Both the position numbers and the translations under genes were made by a program. Below, piece by piece: positions 11,001 through 19,390 of a DNA stretch of 64,000 bases (within the stretch, counting starts at the first letter, position 1; each line of letters starts with the position of its first letter). Origin of the DNA: Vibrio ishigakensis. GTDB lineage: Bacteria > Pseudomonadota > Gammaproteobacteria > Enterobacterales > Vibrionaceae. Below the pieces are notes generated by a model, which saw only the letters and a list, made by a program, of their open reading frames with translations, had not been told where the DNA came from and ran no database searches. The DNA lies in assembly GCF_024347675.1 (NCBI RefSeq), contig NZ_AP024882.1:992001-1056000 (forward strand), written 5' to 3'.

Positions 11001-14000
11001 GGACAGATTACGGTTCATACGGATGCTCGTATTCTTCAGCATCTCTCTGTGGGAGAGTCCATGACTGAAGATGTTTTAGTAACTGTTCACGATAAACACG
11101 GCGGTACTACTCAGCAGACCCTGCACCTTACTATTGAAGGTACAAATGACAGACCACACCTCACTGTACTAAAAGTCGAAGATCGCCCAGGACATTTTGC
11201 GACACAGCAAAATATGTATAGTGGGGGTCATAGAGCTCACCAACCCCAGCTAACAGTAAATGAAGACAGCCAGATATCAGGCAAAGTCTTCTTCAGTGAT
11301 GTCGATGACCATAAAGATCCAAGCCACCCACAAGGTGACACCTATACCTTTGATACGCTTGTAAAAATAACAGACGAACATGGTCAGGAAACCACAGTAT
11401 CAGCGAAAGACGCTGGCTTAACCTTGAATAATGATGGCCACTTTGTATTTGATGCAAGTGCGCAGGTTTACCAGCATTTGCAAGTGGGCCAGAATGCTAA
11501 GGTTGATGTCCTAGTTACGGTAACTGATAACCACGGTGCGCATGATCAACAACATATGCATTTCACGGTGAAAGGGCAAAACGACAATCCAACTGTAAAT
11601 CAAGTAGCGCCACTTCATGTGGACGAAGATGGAGCGATCAGGTTTACATTGGGTAAGGCTGATGCAACTTGGGGTAATCCACTTCTTCAGATCCAGGATG
11701 TAGAGCACGATAAACTCGATGTATTTAACCCAACGGTAGACCCCAAGTACGGTCGATTGGTCGACCATGGTATGGGACGTTTTGAGTTCATTCCAGCGCA
11801 CAACCAAAACTCAGATACCTTCAACGGTGATGTGCCAATTGAGTTCAAAATTGATGATAACCATGGTGGGGTAGTTACTGAGCGTGGCTACATCCATGTT
11901 AACCCAGTGGATGATGCACCAAATGCACGAAATGTGAATTTGCCTCATATAGATGAGGATTCTCAAGCTATTCATATTAGTGAAGCGCAGCTTCTAGCAA
12001 ATACAGCGGATATCGATAATCCGAATAGTGATTTACATGTCACGTCTCTGCATCTAGATACGCAGGGGGCTGGTCAGCTAACGAAAGATCCAAACGGCGG
12101 TTGGTTGTTTACGCCATCGGCGAACTGGAACAGCCACAAATTTGGTCATGATATTCGATTCAGCTTTACTGTTTCTGATGGATATACCGGTGCGAATATT
12201 CAAACCGCTGAACATGGTCAAACCCCTAGTGCTCATGCCAATTTGCATGTGAATCCATTGCCTGATCCCGCGTTGATCGTTCCTGACCAATCGAAACATC
12301 AAGATTTGAGCGTTACTGACGGCAGTGATTTACATGCTGAAGGCTATCTAACCGTAACCGACCCAGATAAAGATGAGGACCATTTCAGGGCAACAAGTTC
12401 AATCCCTGGAACCCATGGCTTTGCCTCAATAGATAGAAATGGTCATTGGCACTATACCTTGAACGATAAAGACCCTGCGGTTCTTGCGCTAGGTGCAGGC
12501 GAGCATCTGCTCGATACAGTGACATTCCGATCTGCTGATGGTACGCCTCATACTATCAATATTGATATCACTGGTAAGAATGAGGCTCCTGAGGTTACTC
12601 AAGTAGATAGAGTCACCGCCATCGAAGATGGTAATGCTGTCATTGGTAAGCTACATGTCTCCGATAAAGATGCAACGGATGTATTGCATTACAGTATGGA
12701 TAAACCTATTCCTGGTTTTACCATCGACCCAGATACAGGTATCTATACCTTTGAACCAACGGTATCTGCTTACAACCACCTTCGTGAAGGTGAGGTACAA
12801 ATAGTCAATGCTGTTATCACGGTAACGGACCCTAGTGGCGCTTCAATAAAAGATACGGTGCAGATCAAGGTAACAGGTACTAATGATGCGCCTGTTGCAA
12901 CAGGTTTACCGCTACCTAACTTGTATCTCGATGATAAGCAAGGGGCTCCCGTTGCTAACCCAGTGGCCCACTTTAAAGACCAAATGTTTTTAGATAGGGC
13001 AACCGATCCTGATACTGGAGATAAGTTATCTATTGGTAGATTGTCAGCGACTGGGGCTGGGCACCAATTAACAGATGTTCACTTACACGATCCAAGTGTA
13101 GGTACCTTAAAGCAAGATGGTCAGGGGGGGTACCAATTTATCCCGGCATCCAGTTTTACGGGGCGGGTAGAGATAGACTATACGGTGACTGACGGTATAG
13201 CCTCCACACCAATGCACACCTCTTTTGATGTTATACGTCATGCACCTCAGTTACCGCCGCAAAAACCATCCGGTGGTGGTAATAATCATCAGGGGGGCAC
13301 AACGACGACAACCCCGCCAGATGTAGATAAGTTCGAGCAAGATATCTACAACACTCAGATTGCAGAGGGCGGGGATAAGGTTACTGGTACTATCCATCAA
13401 GTACATGTGTCAGGTACCCATCACAACCATGATGATGTGTATGGTGCAAACCACTTGTTACCTAATCCTCATGGTGATGGTACTCCAGCGTATGGTTATT
13501 TGAAACTACAGCCCAATGGCGGTTGGGAGTATCACCTTAATCAACACAACAGCCCAACGGATCCAATCAACCAGTTGGGGGTAGGCCAAACTGCAACTGA
13601 AACCTTCATAGTTAGAGGACCAAACGCTGCGCCTACAAAACTTGTTGTTACTATCACAGGTACTAACGACGCCCCTGAAATCACGCATGTAGAGCAGCAT
13701 ATAGAGAATGCTCAAAATCAGCAGATCTCCGGCACTGATATTGCAGAAGTTGATACCACGCACGTGGTTGGCCAAGTAACTGCTAGAGATATCGACCACG
13801 GAGATACACTGTCATTTGGAGCTGGTGCGCCTACTGATAGTCAGGGCAACCCTCTTCCTAAAGAGTTCTTGGACGGCAATGGTCACCTTGCGGGCCTTAC
13901 GGTGGATGGCAATGGTGGATACACCTTTATCCCTGATAGTGCCCACTTTGGTAATATTCCACCAGGACAAACCCAAGTCTTTAAGGTACCAATCGAGGTT

Positions 14001-17000
14001 ACCGATGGACACGGTGGCAAGGACACTCAAGAAATTACTCTAACTGTTGTAGGTCATAACAGACCACCAGAAGTAACAGATACCGACATACACCTAGCCG
14101 CTCAAAAAGAGGACTTTGGTACGCACAGAGTATCGACACAAGAACTGCTTAAACTTGCTGGAGCAACAGATCCTGACGGCGATACCTTGCATGTGACACA
14201 TGTGAAAATCACTGGCGCAGGCGGTGCACCTGTTTCGGTTCAAGATAATGGACAGGGTGAATTCATCTTTACCTCGAAACAGGACCAACACGGCGATCTT
14301 CACTTCACGTTTGAGGTTACCGATGGTATGCCTCACTCCCAAGTGAGAACAGTCAGCGCAACACTTCCTGTAACTGCGGTAAACGACAAACCAGTTGCCT
14401 CTGATTTCAGATTAGGATCTGTGACTGAGTCTACTACTTCAACGCCTAAACCAACACGTGTATTCACTGAACAAGAGTTCTTGAATCATGTGAAGGATCC
14501 AGACATTGCAACAGATCACGACGTACTTCATCTGACGGGCACCCCAACACTAGTATCAGGTGATCAGAGTAAAGGGAGATTTGAGGTATCTGGCAATGGC
14601 TATCGCTTTGTGCCTAGCAACCCTAACTTCCACGGCACTGTGCATGTTACCTATGAAGTGACAGATTCATCTGGTGCAACAGCCACAGCTCAAGCAGCGA
14701 TTATAGTAACTCCTACCAACGACCCAGCAGTTATCACTAACCCGCATCCAGATTTTGTTGAAGAAGATGGTAAGGCAACTGCTCACGGTCAGTTGGGAAT
14801 TACCGATGTAGATGGGCACAACGAAGAGAACTTCCATGCGAACAGCCACATTGGTGGTAAGTTTGGTTATCTTCAATTGGACAGAGACGGCAACTGGAAC
14901 TACGTTCTCACTCGCGGTGACAAACCTGGAGTGCAGCAACTTAGTGAAGGTGGTAAGTTTGTTGAACACTTCCAGATAACATCGCAAGATGGAACGCACT
15001 ACGACCTAACCGTCGATATTAAGGGTGACAACGACAATCCTGTACTTCAAGCAATTACAGCTAAAAACGGCACTGAGGGTGGTAACACTGTATCCGGTCA
15101 GCTAAGCGCTACAGATATTGATACGGAAGGTACACGCACCGCTGATAACCCAGCAGACACATTGACCTTCAAAACTAGCTATACCCATGCTGGTTTTACC
15201 TTAAATACCGATGGTTCTTATACATTGGATATGAAGGATTCAAGTTTTGAGCATCTTGCTCAAGGTGAGAAAGAGACACTGACTATCCCTGTGGTTGTTG
15301 AGGATAACCATGGTGGTGCAAGTCATACCAAGAATCTAGTTATTACGGTGACGGGTACAAATGATGTTCCAGTCCTCAATCAGATTGCTGAGATTAATGC
15401 CAATGAAGATGATGGCGTAGTTAGTGGACAACTTACGTCTTCTGATGTGGACAGTGATAATCTACAAGGGCAGCTAACAACCTATCATCTGCAAGGTTCT
15501 TCGGTAGCTGGCTTCACACTGAATCCTGACGGTAGCTATACCTTCGACCCTCATGCATATAATTCGCTGCAAGATGGTGAAACCAAGGATATTGAAATCC
15601 CAATTGTTGCTCGTGACAATCACGGTGACAGTACTCCTCAAAAACTAGTCATTCATCTTACAGGTACAAATGATGCTGCAACTATCTCAGGTACCAGTCA
15701 TACGACAGTAACTGATGGCCCAAGTATTTCTGCAACGACAACTACCCAGTCTGAGCAGTTACAGGTGGTTGATCCTGATCATGACCAAGATAGTTTTACT
15801 GCGAACCAAAATATAGGACCTGACAGCACCCAAGCGGGTACGGGTCTACAGCAATCAGCTTATGGTCACTTATCAATCACTGCGGATGGTCATTGGCAGT
15901 ATCATGTGGATTCTCCCGATGCGATTAAGGCTATTCCTGATGGCCAGACTGTCACTGAGACTTTCACAGTTGAGTCTGTGGATGGTACGACGCATCAGGT
16001 GAGCGTGGATATTGTGGGTACCAATAATGCAGCTGTGATTACTGGTACGGTTACAGGTGATGTGACAGAAGATCAGATTAACGGCATGCAATGGCTACTC
16101 TTTAGTGGTCACATGGATGTTGTGGATCCAGATGTAGGTGAGAGCAAGTTCGATCCTGTTTATCCGGCTCAAAACTCTGCTGGCATTGGGTATATGTCAA
16201 CGCTAGGGGCTCATGTAGTTCTTGGACGAAATGGTGATTGGCATTATCAACTTGATAACAACACCGCTAAAGTTCAATCTCTAGGTGAAGGTGAAACCTT
16301 TATTGATAAGGTTACCATTCATACAGTAGATGGAACGACTCAAGAGTTCCAAATCACTGTCCATGGCACGAACGATGCACCAACGGTATCGGGCGCACTA
16401 ACACTCAGTGGTCATGGAACTGAGGACCTAGACTTAACCATTGCTAAGGCAGATTTGTTAGCCAACGCGAGTGACATAGATATTACCGATGTTCTGCATA
16501 TTGAGAACCCAAGTGTCCCATCTGCAGCTGGCACAGTCTCGTTGGATAGTAATGGTAATTTGGTGTTCCACCCTGCTACTAATTTCAATGGTGATGTGAC
16601 TGTAACTTATGAGGTTGTCGACACTCATGGTGCTAAAGCTACCGCAACTGCGACCTTTACCGTTGACCCTGTGAACGATCCAGGTGTGTTCAGTGGCGAT
16701 ATTTCCGGTGATGTTCAAGAGGACGTCGCTGTACAAGGTGATGCAGACCATACGGTGTTCACTACCGGTGTTCTGAGTGTCACTGACCCAGATGTTGGTG
16801 AAGGTGGCTTTGCTACTAACCGCAATGTTCATGCGGTCCATGATCCTTATGGTGGCACCCTAAGCCTTGATCAGTCTGGTGCTTGGACTTATTCGGTGCC
16901 TAACGCTCATATCCAGAAACTTGGTGCAGGTGAAACTGATACTGTTACCTATCGAGTTCAATCATTGGGTGGGGATACTCAGGATATTACCATTACGATC

Positions 17001-18284
17001 ACTGGTACCAATGATGCACCATCGGTTACCAGTGCTGTGACACTCACTGGTGCAAACGAAGATGCGACCGGTATTCAAATTACCAAAGCTAGTTTGTTGC
17101 AAGGCGCTAGCGATGCAGATGCTGATACATTAGATGTTACTGGCTTAACTGTTGACCACGGTAGTGTCACTATTCAGGGTGATCATTGGATTTACACTCC
17201 AGAGCCTAATTACAATGGTGATGTTGAATTTAGCTATACAGTTGATGACGGACATGGCGGCTCAGTAGCACAAACTGCAACCATGCAATTGGCGGCTGTG
17301 AATGATAAACCAGTGGTAACTGAAGTAAGCCAAGGCACTGTTCGTGAAAACTCAATAAGTGGCAAGACTGCTGCTGAGCTATCAGTTACAGATGTAGATA
17401 GGCCAAGCGAAGAAGGCTTCCAGGTAGCAAACGGCTTACATGGCACATATGGGACTTTAGATATCGACGAGCACGGTCACTGGGGTTACACCTTAACTGA
17501 TAAGCAAAACCCAGCGGTGCAAGCTCTAAACGTTGGTGATACTTTGGTAGATACTGTGACAGTACATACCAAGGATGGGACTGAATATGAGGTGCATGTG
17601 ACCATCACTGGTGACAACGATGCTCCAACGGTTTCAGGAAATGTTCCTTTGGGGCATATCACTCAAGATTCCCCAGTAACGTTAGTGAAAGCAGCACTGT
17701 TAGCCAGTGTTACCGATCCCGATAATACTGATGCTGAAATAACGATCTCTCAGTTAACTGCGCAGCATGCAACTGTGGTTGATAATCATGATGGCACTTG
17801 GACTGTTACCCCAGAGAAAGGCTTTACTGGTGACATCCAATTTAGCTATAACGTTGATGATGGTAATGGAGGCCACGCAGCGGCAACGGCATCGCTGCAT
17901 GTTGATACCTTATTGTCTCAACCTGCGCCACCGCCACCACCTCCAATTTCTGCAGACGAACCAATGCAGGATGTTCCGGTTGAAACAGTGACACTTGAAT
18001 CACTAGCTTTAAGTCATAATTCTCAGCAGGGTGCGCAGGCATACCTGGACCAGCTAGGTATTGCGGAGCCACAGCATCAAACGGGTGATCAGGCAATGCC
18101 TCAGGATTTGGACTTGGTGCTGAACCCTGACAATGCGCCTGTGTTGGATGAGCATGGTATTCCGGTGGATGATACGAGTGTAGTTGCGGCTAATGAGCAT
18201 CACCACAACCATGAGGATAATGACCCGACGAAGCACTTCCATGACCCGTTGGATCATAGTGATTGGAGTGATCACCATAGTTGA
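5052..18284 (+). CDS. Giant VCBS/cadherin-like repeat protein, probable type I-secreted adhesin or matrix protein
   Basis: About 4,410 residues. I chose ATG 5052 (MASDGKK) because a G-rich GGGCGGGA lies just upstream; in-frame starts at TTG 5028 and ATG 5031 have no ribosome site. There is no Sec signal peptide. A charged, His-rich N-terminal stretch (about residues 1-170) precedes a run of VCBS domains (about 175-1440), each ending in GTND or similar and carrying DVDHG, LTYTPD and WTYTLDN motifs. More divergent VCBS and cadherin-like domains fill the rest. A Gly/Thr/Pro linker near 2735-2760 splits the protein, and a PAPPPPPP linker near 4290 precedes a ~120-residue His/Asp-rich tail. RTX nonapeptides and a LapA-type di-alanine cleavage motif were not seen. 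The nearby convergent HlyD/ABC operon is the likely exporter. Function as adhesin or biofilm matrix is inferred. Confidence 0.85.
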   Translation: MASDGKKENINKQQAETNEQAKSQKSKKNKARQFRPSKDYVPSAGTFSYVLPSYHVAAKPEGDEPQSEIHHTVYHHDDNENHYVATPVEGHQEVHPQPVPFVGGNDKPKGYFQNTGNHHFHHANYGKPVTPLTGTTDHTHGVNTFKPTPVITPTTNTTGGTSHVAYPIGGTPQTGTVVEDMVASANGTVDIHNREKGIDLEFTADHLKGQYGEFTLDKDSGEWTYTLDSKGHQDLAQGETHTEVMQVTATNTFGLSKTLEVTVTVKGTNDIPVITSQAQTGATKEDDVLSASGQVTASDVDHGAVLTYTPDNIQGQYGQFTLDSASGKWVYTLDNQGNQALAEGEHHTETMLVTVTDEHGAKTTQQVTVEVAGTNDKPVITSQAQTGTVKEDDVLAVNGQVTASDVDHGAQLTYTPDNLQGQYGSFSLSPSSGRWTYKLDNNAHQDLALGESHTETMLVTVTDDKGATTTQQVVVTVEGTNDKPVLTSQPQSGAVKEDDVLFVRGQVTATDVDHGAVLTYTPDSLQGKYGAFTLNSGAGAWTYTLDNNAHQDLALGEHHTEVMLVTVTDEHGAKVTQQVKVEVTGTNDRPVISSGIQSETVKEDDVLFVRGQVTATDVDHGAVLTYTPDTVKGQYGTFTLNKSSGAWTYKLDNNVHQALALGEHHTETMLVTVTDEHGAKTTQQVSVEVQGTNDKPVITSQPQTGTVKEDDVLFVRGQVTATDVDHGAVLTYSPDNLQGHYGSFTLNPSSGTWTYTLANNAHQELALGEHHTETLLVTVTDENGATTTQQVTVEVQGTNDKPAISSGVQSETVKEDATLFVRGQVTATDVDHGAVLTYTPDSLKGQYGTFTLNKASGAWTYKLDNTSHQALAEGEHHTETLLVTVTDEHGAKTTQQVTVEVEGTNDKPVITSSAQAETVKEDDVLTASGQVTASDVDHGAVLTYSAPQGELTGAYGSFTLNPSSGAWHYKLDNSAHQALALGETHTETLHVTVTDDKGATTTQDVVVTVEGTNDKPVVTSSAQSRAVNEDGTMFAKGQVTASDVDHGAVLTYSPDSLQGTYGSFTLNPSSGTWTYTLDSQHHQDLAVGEKHTETMLVTVKDEHGASTTQQVTVEVTGTNDRPVITSQAQTSSVKEDDVLFARGQVTATDVDHGAVLTYTPDNLQGQYGAFTLNASSGTWTYTLDNTAHQALAEGEHHTETMLVTVTDENGAKVTQQVTIDVEGTNDRPKITSHAQKGTVTEDKVMSANGQVTASDVDHGAVLTYSPDNLQGKYGSFTLDKSSGVWHYTLDQKASQVLGQGEHYQEQMLVTVTDEHGAKVTQQVTVDVEGTNDAPVITSSPQTEKVKEDDVLFVRGQVTATDADQHDTLKYSATNNLKGQFGSFTLNPSSGAWTYTLDNAAHQALAKGETHTETLHVLVTDSNGATTTQDVVVTVEGTNDRPVISLVGQDSDAGSVTEHGSTPAGQVIAGTDTATGHLTGTDIDTGDSTTWSIVNPLTGHAAGDGVYGQLSVGANGQWTYTLDNSRPVTEALTQGQQVTETFTVRLTDKAGLTTEHQVTVQVTGSNDQAKITGQDTATLKEDDALNAQHQLHANGVLSVTDVDSGEDHFQAGTIQGSYGSLTLDASGNWRYEADNSQTAIQELKAKDSLTDTITVHSADGTEHQVVITINGTNDLPVIANTGDTGGVVEAGSHPDSNRHPEAETGTPSVSGTLTATETDKGDPAHWAVTNGQGTYGSLTIDPKTGHWTYTLDNSRNSAADRLHEGEVAKEVFEVTDTDSSGTPVKHNVEITVTGSNDVPVIKGTHTGAVTEAGGTANANAGTPSIAGDLTATDYDNNDGTLTWSVDGATTGTETRVGKYGTFTIDQNGHWNYQLDNSDPDTQKLQNGQNPTDVFTVLVTDSSGKPVEQEVTVTVHGTNDDPVLAAYAPVTFHEDERKPGQNKHIQTVALPHVSDVDDTDLTYSIDDHLDTRNHNPRWIDIDSHTGQITVHTDARILQHLSVGESMTEDVLVTVHDKHGGTTQQTLHLTIEGTNDRPHLTVLKVEDRPGHFATQQNMYSGGHRAHQPQLTVNEDSQISGKVFFSDVDDHKDPSHPQGDTYTFDTLVKITDEHGQETTVSAKDAGLTLNNDGHFVFDASAQVYQHLQVGQNAKVDVLVTVTDNHGAHDQQHMHFTVKGQNDNPTVNQVAPLHVDEDGAIRFTLGKADATWGNPLLQIQDVEHDKLDVFNPTVDPKYGRLVDHGMGRFEFIPAHNQNSDTFNGDVPIEFKIDDNHGGVVTERGYIHVNPVDDAPNARNVNLPHIDEDSQAIHISEAQLLANTADIDNPNSDLHVTSLHLDTQGAGQLTKDPNGGWLFTPSANWNSHKFGHDIRFSFTVSDGYTGANIQTAEHGQTPSAHANLHVNPLPDPALIVPDQSKHQDLSVTDGSDLHAEGYLTVTDPDKDEDHFRATSSIPGTHGFASIDRNGHWHYTLNDKDPAVLALGAGEHLLDTVTFRSADGTPHTINIDITGKNEAPEVTQVDRVTAIEDGNAVIGKLHVSDKDATDVLHYSMDKPIPGFTIDPDTGIYTFEPTVSAYNHLREGEVQIVNAVITVTDPSGASIKDTVQIKVTGTNDAPVATGLPLPNLYLDDKQGAPVANPVAHFKDQMFLDRATDPDTGDKLSIGRLSATGAGHQLTDVHLHDPSVGTLKQDGQGGYQFIPASSFTGRVEIDYTVTDGIASTPMHTSFDVIRHAPQLPPQKPSGGGNNHQGGTTTTTPPDVDKFEQDIYNTQIAEGGDKVTGTIHQVHVSGTHHNHDDVYGANHLLPNPHGDGTPAYGYLKLQPNGGWEYHLNQHNSPTDPINQLGVGQTATETFIVRGPNAAPTKLVVTITGTNDAPEITHVEQHIENAQNQQISGTDIAEVDTTHVVGQVTARDIDHGDTLSFGAGAPTDSQGNPLPKEFLDGNGHLAGLTVDGNGGYTFIPDSAHFGNIPPGQTQVFKVPIEVTDGHGGKDTQEITLTVVGHNRPPEVTDTDIHLAAQKEDFGTHRVSTQELLKLAGATDPDGDTLHVTHVKITGAGGAPVSVQDNGQGEFIFTSKQDQHGDLHFTFEVTDGMPHSQVRTVSATLPVTAVNDKPVASDFRLGSVTESTTSTPKPTRVFTEQEFLNHVKDPDIATDHDVLHLTGTPTLVSGDQSKGRFEVSGNGYRFVPSNPNFHGTVHVTYEVTDSSGATATAQAAIIVTPTNDPAVITNPHPDFVEEDGKATAHGQLGITDVDGHNEENFHANSHIGGKFGYLQLDRDGNWNYVLTRGDKPGVQQLSEGGKFVEHFQITSQDGTHYDLTVDIKGDNDNPVLQAITAKNGTEGGNTVSGQLSATDIDTEGTRTADNPADTLTFKTSYTHAGFTLNTDGSYTLDMKDSSFEHLAQGEKETLTIPVVVEDNHGGASHTKNLVITVTGTNDVPVLNQIAEINANEDDGVVSGQLTSSDVDSDNLQGQLTTYHLQGSSVAGFTLNPDGSYTFDPHAYNSLQDGETKDIEIPIVARDNHGDSTPQKLVIHLTGTNDAATISGTSHTTVTDGPSISATTTTQSEQLQVVDPDHDQDSFTANQNIGPDSTQAGTGLQQSAYGHLSITADGHWQYHVDSPDAIKAIPDGQTVTETFTVESVDGTTHQVSVDIVGTNNAAVITGTVTGDVTEDQINGMQWLLFSGHMDVVDPDVGESKFDPVYPAQNSAGIGYMSTLGAHVVLGRNGDWHYQLDNNTAKVQSLGEGETFIDKVTIHTVDGTTQEFQITVHGTNDAPTVSGALTLSGHGTEDLDLTIAKADLLANASDIDITDVLHIENPSVPSAAGTVSLDSNGNLVFHPATNFNGDVTVTYEVVDTHGAKATATATFTVDPVNDPGVFSGDISGDVQEDVAVQGDADHTVFTTGVLSVTDPDVGEGGFATNRNVHAVHDPYGGTLSLDQSGAWTYSVPNAHIQKLGAGETDTVTYRVQSLGGDTQDITITITGTNDAPSVTSAVTLTGANEDATGIQITKASLLQGASDADADTLDVTGLTVDHGSVTIQGDHWIYTPEPNYNGDVEFSYTVDDGHGGSVAQTATMQLAAVNDKPVVTEVSQGTVRENSISGKTAAELSVTDVDRPSEEGFQVANGLHGTYGTLDIDEHGHWGYTLTDKQNPAVQALNVGDTLVDTVTVHTKDGTEYEVHVTITGDNDAPTVSGNVPLGHITQDSPVTLVKAALLASVTDPDNTDAEITISQLTAQHATVVDNHDGTWTVTPEKGFTGDIQFSYNVDDGNGGHAAATASLHVDTLLSQPAPPPPPPISADEPMQDVPVETVTLESLALSHNSQQGAQAYLDQLGIAEPQHQTGDQAMPQDLDLVLNPDNAPVLDEHGIPVDDTSVVAANEHHHNHEDNDPTKHFHDPLDHSDWSDHHS
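5575..9370 (+). repeat. Tandem array of 12 VCBS units inside the adhesin gene
   Basis: Twelve consecutive units of about 315 bp (about 105 residues) show strong protein conservation: KEDDVLF, GQVTATDVDHGA, GQYGSFTL, WTYTLDN, HHTETMLVTVTDEHGA and GTND recur in order. Codons differ between units even where residues match, so the DNA is less repetitive than the protein. From about 9370 on the units become longer and more varied. Confidence 0.85.
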
Positions 18285-18315
18285 TAGCTGTGAGGCTTAA
18301 GCTTTAAGTTATCAG
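18283..18315. repeat. Short intergenic palindrome, AGCT/TTTAAG type
   Basis: Overlapping the adhesin stop codon is GATAGCTGTGAGGCTTAAGC followed by a pairing half ending in TTATCAG. Similar motifs occur at 25596-25621, 28137-28167 and 43097-43127. Confidence 0.4.
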
Positions 18316-18334
18316 AGGTTGTGTGCTCTCAAAG

Positions 18335-18366
18335 ATACCGGATACGTTCGCTGAACGTTCCGGTAT
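18335..18366 (-). repeat. REP-like palindrome, copy 1
   Basis: Outer arms ATACCGGA and TCCGGTAT enclose inner arms ACGTTC and GAACGT with loop GCT. Read on the minus strand it matches the family form GTCAT..CCGGAA...TATCCGG..ATCTT. It pairs with the plus-oriented copy at 18441. Confidence 0.75.
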
Positions 18367-18440
18367 GACGACGCTTTTTTAGTGATTAAGTAACTATCTT
18401 TCGCTCTATCTACCTCTCGTAATTCAAATTTCCACTCATC

Positions 18441-18472
18441 ATCCCGGAATTTGCATTGCAAATATCCGGGAT
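18441..18472 (+). repeat. REP-like palindrome, copy 2
   Basis: ATCCCGGA and TCCGGGAT enclose ATTTGC and GCAAAT with loop ATT, followed by CTT. Plus orientation, facing copy 1. Confidence 0.75.
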
Positions 18473-18586
18473 CTTCTTATCCGCGATTCTTCCCATTCCA
18501 CCACTGAAAGCTTACAGCTGAACGCTCAAAGCTCACTTTCTCTGCCATACTTACACCCACTCCAAAGCATTCAAAGGGACGGGCAG

Positions 18587-19360
18587 ATGAAATTCACATA
18601 CATGGCTGTACTTGCTTTAACGGTTTTCGTTGTGGGGTGTACGAAAAAAGCGCCGCCTAAACCTGAACCTGTGGAGGTTCGTTATCAGGTGTATAACTTT
18701 GTCTATCAAGGCACGCCGGTGGATGATTCGTCTTATAGCCCACTAGCGCTTACTGTCAGTTATCAAAGCCCGACCATGGGTAAGCGCACCAATCGTACTT
18801 ATCTCCCTGATTATCTCTATGCTAAAGACGGAGTTATTTCTCATGCGGAGGTGAAGGACCTGAGCTCGGTGGATTATGAGGTTGCCTTTGATATAGAGCG
18901 TAATAAGCCGATTCATACAGGACAAACCCAAGTTCGCTTTGTAAATCGTAAAGTGTCACCTTTGATATTCCTTGTGGGTGATACAACTCGAATCGATGCC
19001 GAGAATAGCTTTAACTTTTTCGCAGTGGCTAAGCCAGATACAACAAAGGTAGAGGGGAAGAATCGCTTCTATTTCATCAATACCACAGAGGGGGCTATCG
19101 ATGTAGAGGTGGCTTATGCTGAGGTTGTACAAGGTAATCTGACTCAGTCTGGTATTAAGCCTGAGTCTCTTTCTAAAGCTCTAGAGGTGGATAGGAGTCA
19201 AGCAGAGGTGGAGGTTCGAGTCAAAGATAGCGCCGGAGATACGCATACTTGTAACGTGGGTGGGATAAAAGACCCAAGCAAGTCGGTGTGGTTGCTGGCT
19301 CTAGTCCACAAGCTAGAGAGCCTGCAAACCGTGACTCGCTGTCAGGGTTACCCACTATAA
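18587..19360 (+). CDS. Predicted lipoprotein of unknown function
   Basis: The 257-residue protein begins with a short hydrophobic signal and a lipobox-like VVGC at residues 15-18, followed by lysine- and proline-rich KKAPPKPEP, so it is probably an anchored lipoprotein. The mature part looks mostly beta-stranded and has two cysteines near the C-terminus (HTCNVGG and VTRCQG) that could form a disulfide. I do not recognise the family. It lies on the same strand as the giant adhesin, 302 bases downstream, and converges on the type I secretion operon, so a role in adhesin display is possible but unproven. The start is supported by AAGGGACGGG just upstream of the ATG. Confidence 0.75.
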   Translation: MKFTYMAVLALTVFVVGCTKKAPPKPEPVEVRYQVYNFVYQGTPVDDSSYSPLALTVSYQSPTMGKRTNRTYLPDYLYAKDGVISHAEVKDLSSVDYEVAFDIERNKPIHTGQTQVRFVNRKVSPLIFLVGDTTRIDAENSFNFFAVAKPDTTKVEGKNRFYFINTTEGAIDVEVAYAEVVQGNLTQSGIKPESLSKALEVDRSQAEVEVRVKDSAGDTHTCNVGGIKDPSKSVWLLALVHKLESLQTVTRCQGYPL

Positions 19361-19363
19361 ACT

Positions 19364-19388
19364 AAGGGCGCTTATTGAGCGCCTTTTG
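19364..19388. terminator. Bidirectional terminator between lipoprotein and hlyD-type gene
   Basis: GGCGCT (19367-19372) and AGCGCC (19378-19383) form a GC-rich stem with loop TATTG; TTTT follows on the plus strand, and only a short mixed tract lies on the other side. It sits between two convergent genes. Confidence 0.65.
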
Positions 19389-19390
19389 GT

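Larger units (their letters stand above)
18285..18586. other. Intergenic region holding an inverted REP-like pair
   Basis: No gene is seen in these 302 bases between the adhesin and the lipoprotein. The stretch contains the AGCT-type repeat at its left edge and two REP-like palindromes (18335-18366 and 18441-18472) in opposite orientation. The first is followed within about 12 bases by TTTTTT and could also terminate the adhesin transcript. The right part up to 18586 shows no clear promoter or further structure. Confidence 0.5.

Noticed and set aside
5052..18284. CRISPR-like reading of the evenly spaced repeats at 5.6-9.4 kb
   Set aside because: Units are about 315 bp, coding and vary in codons; they are protein-domain repeats.
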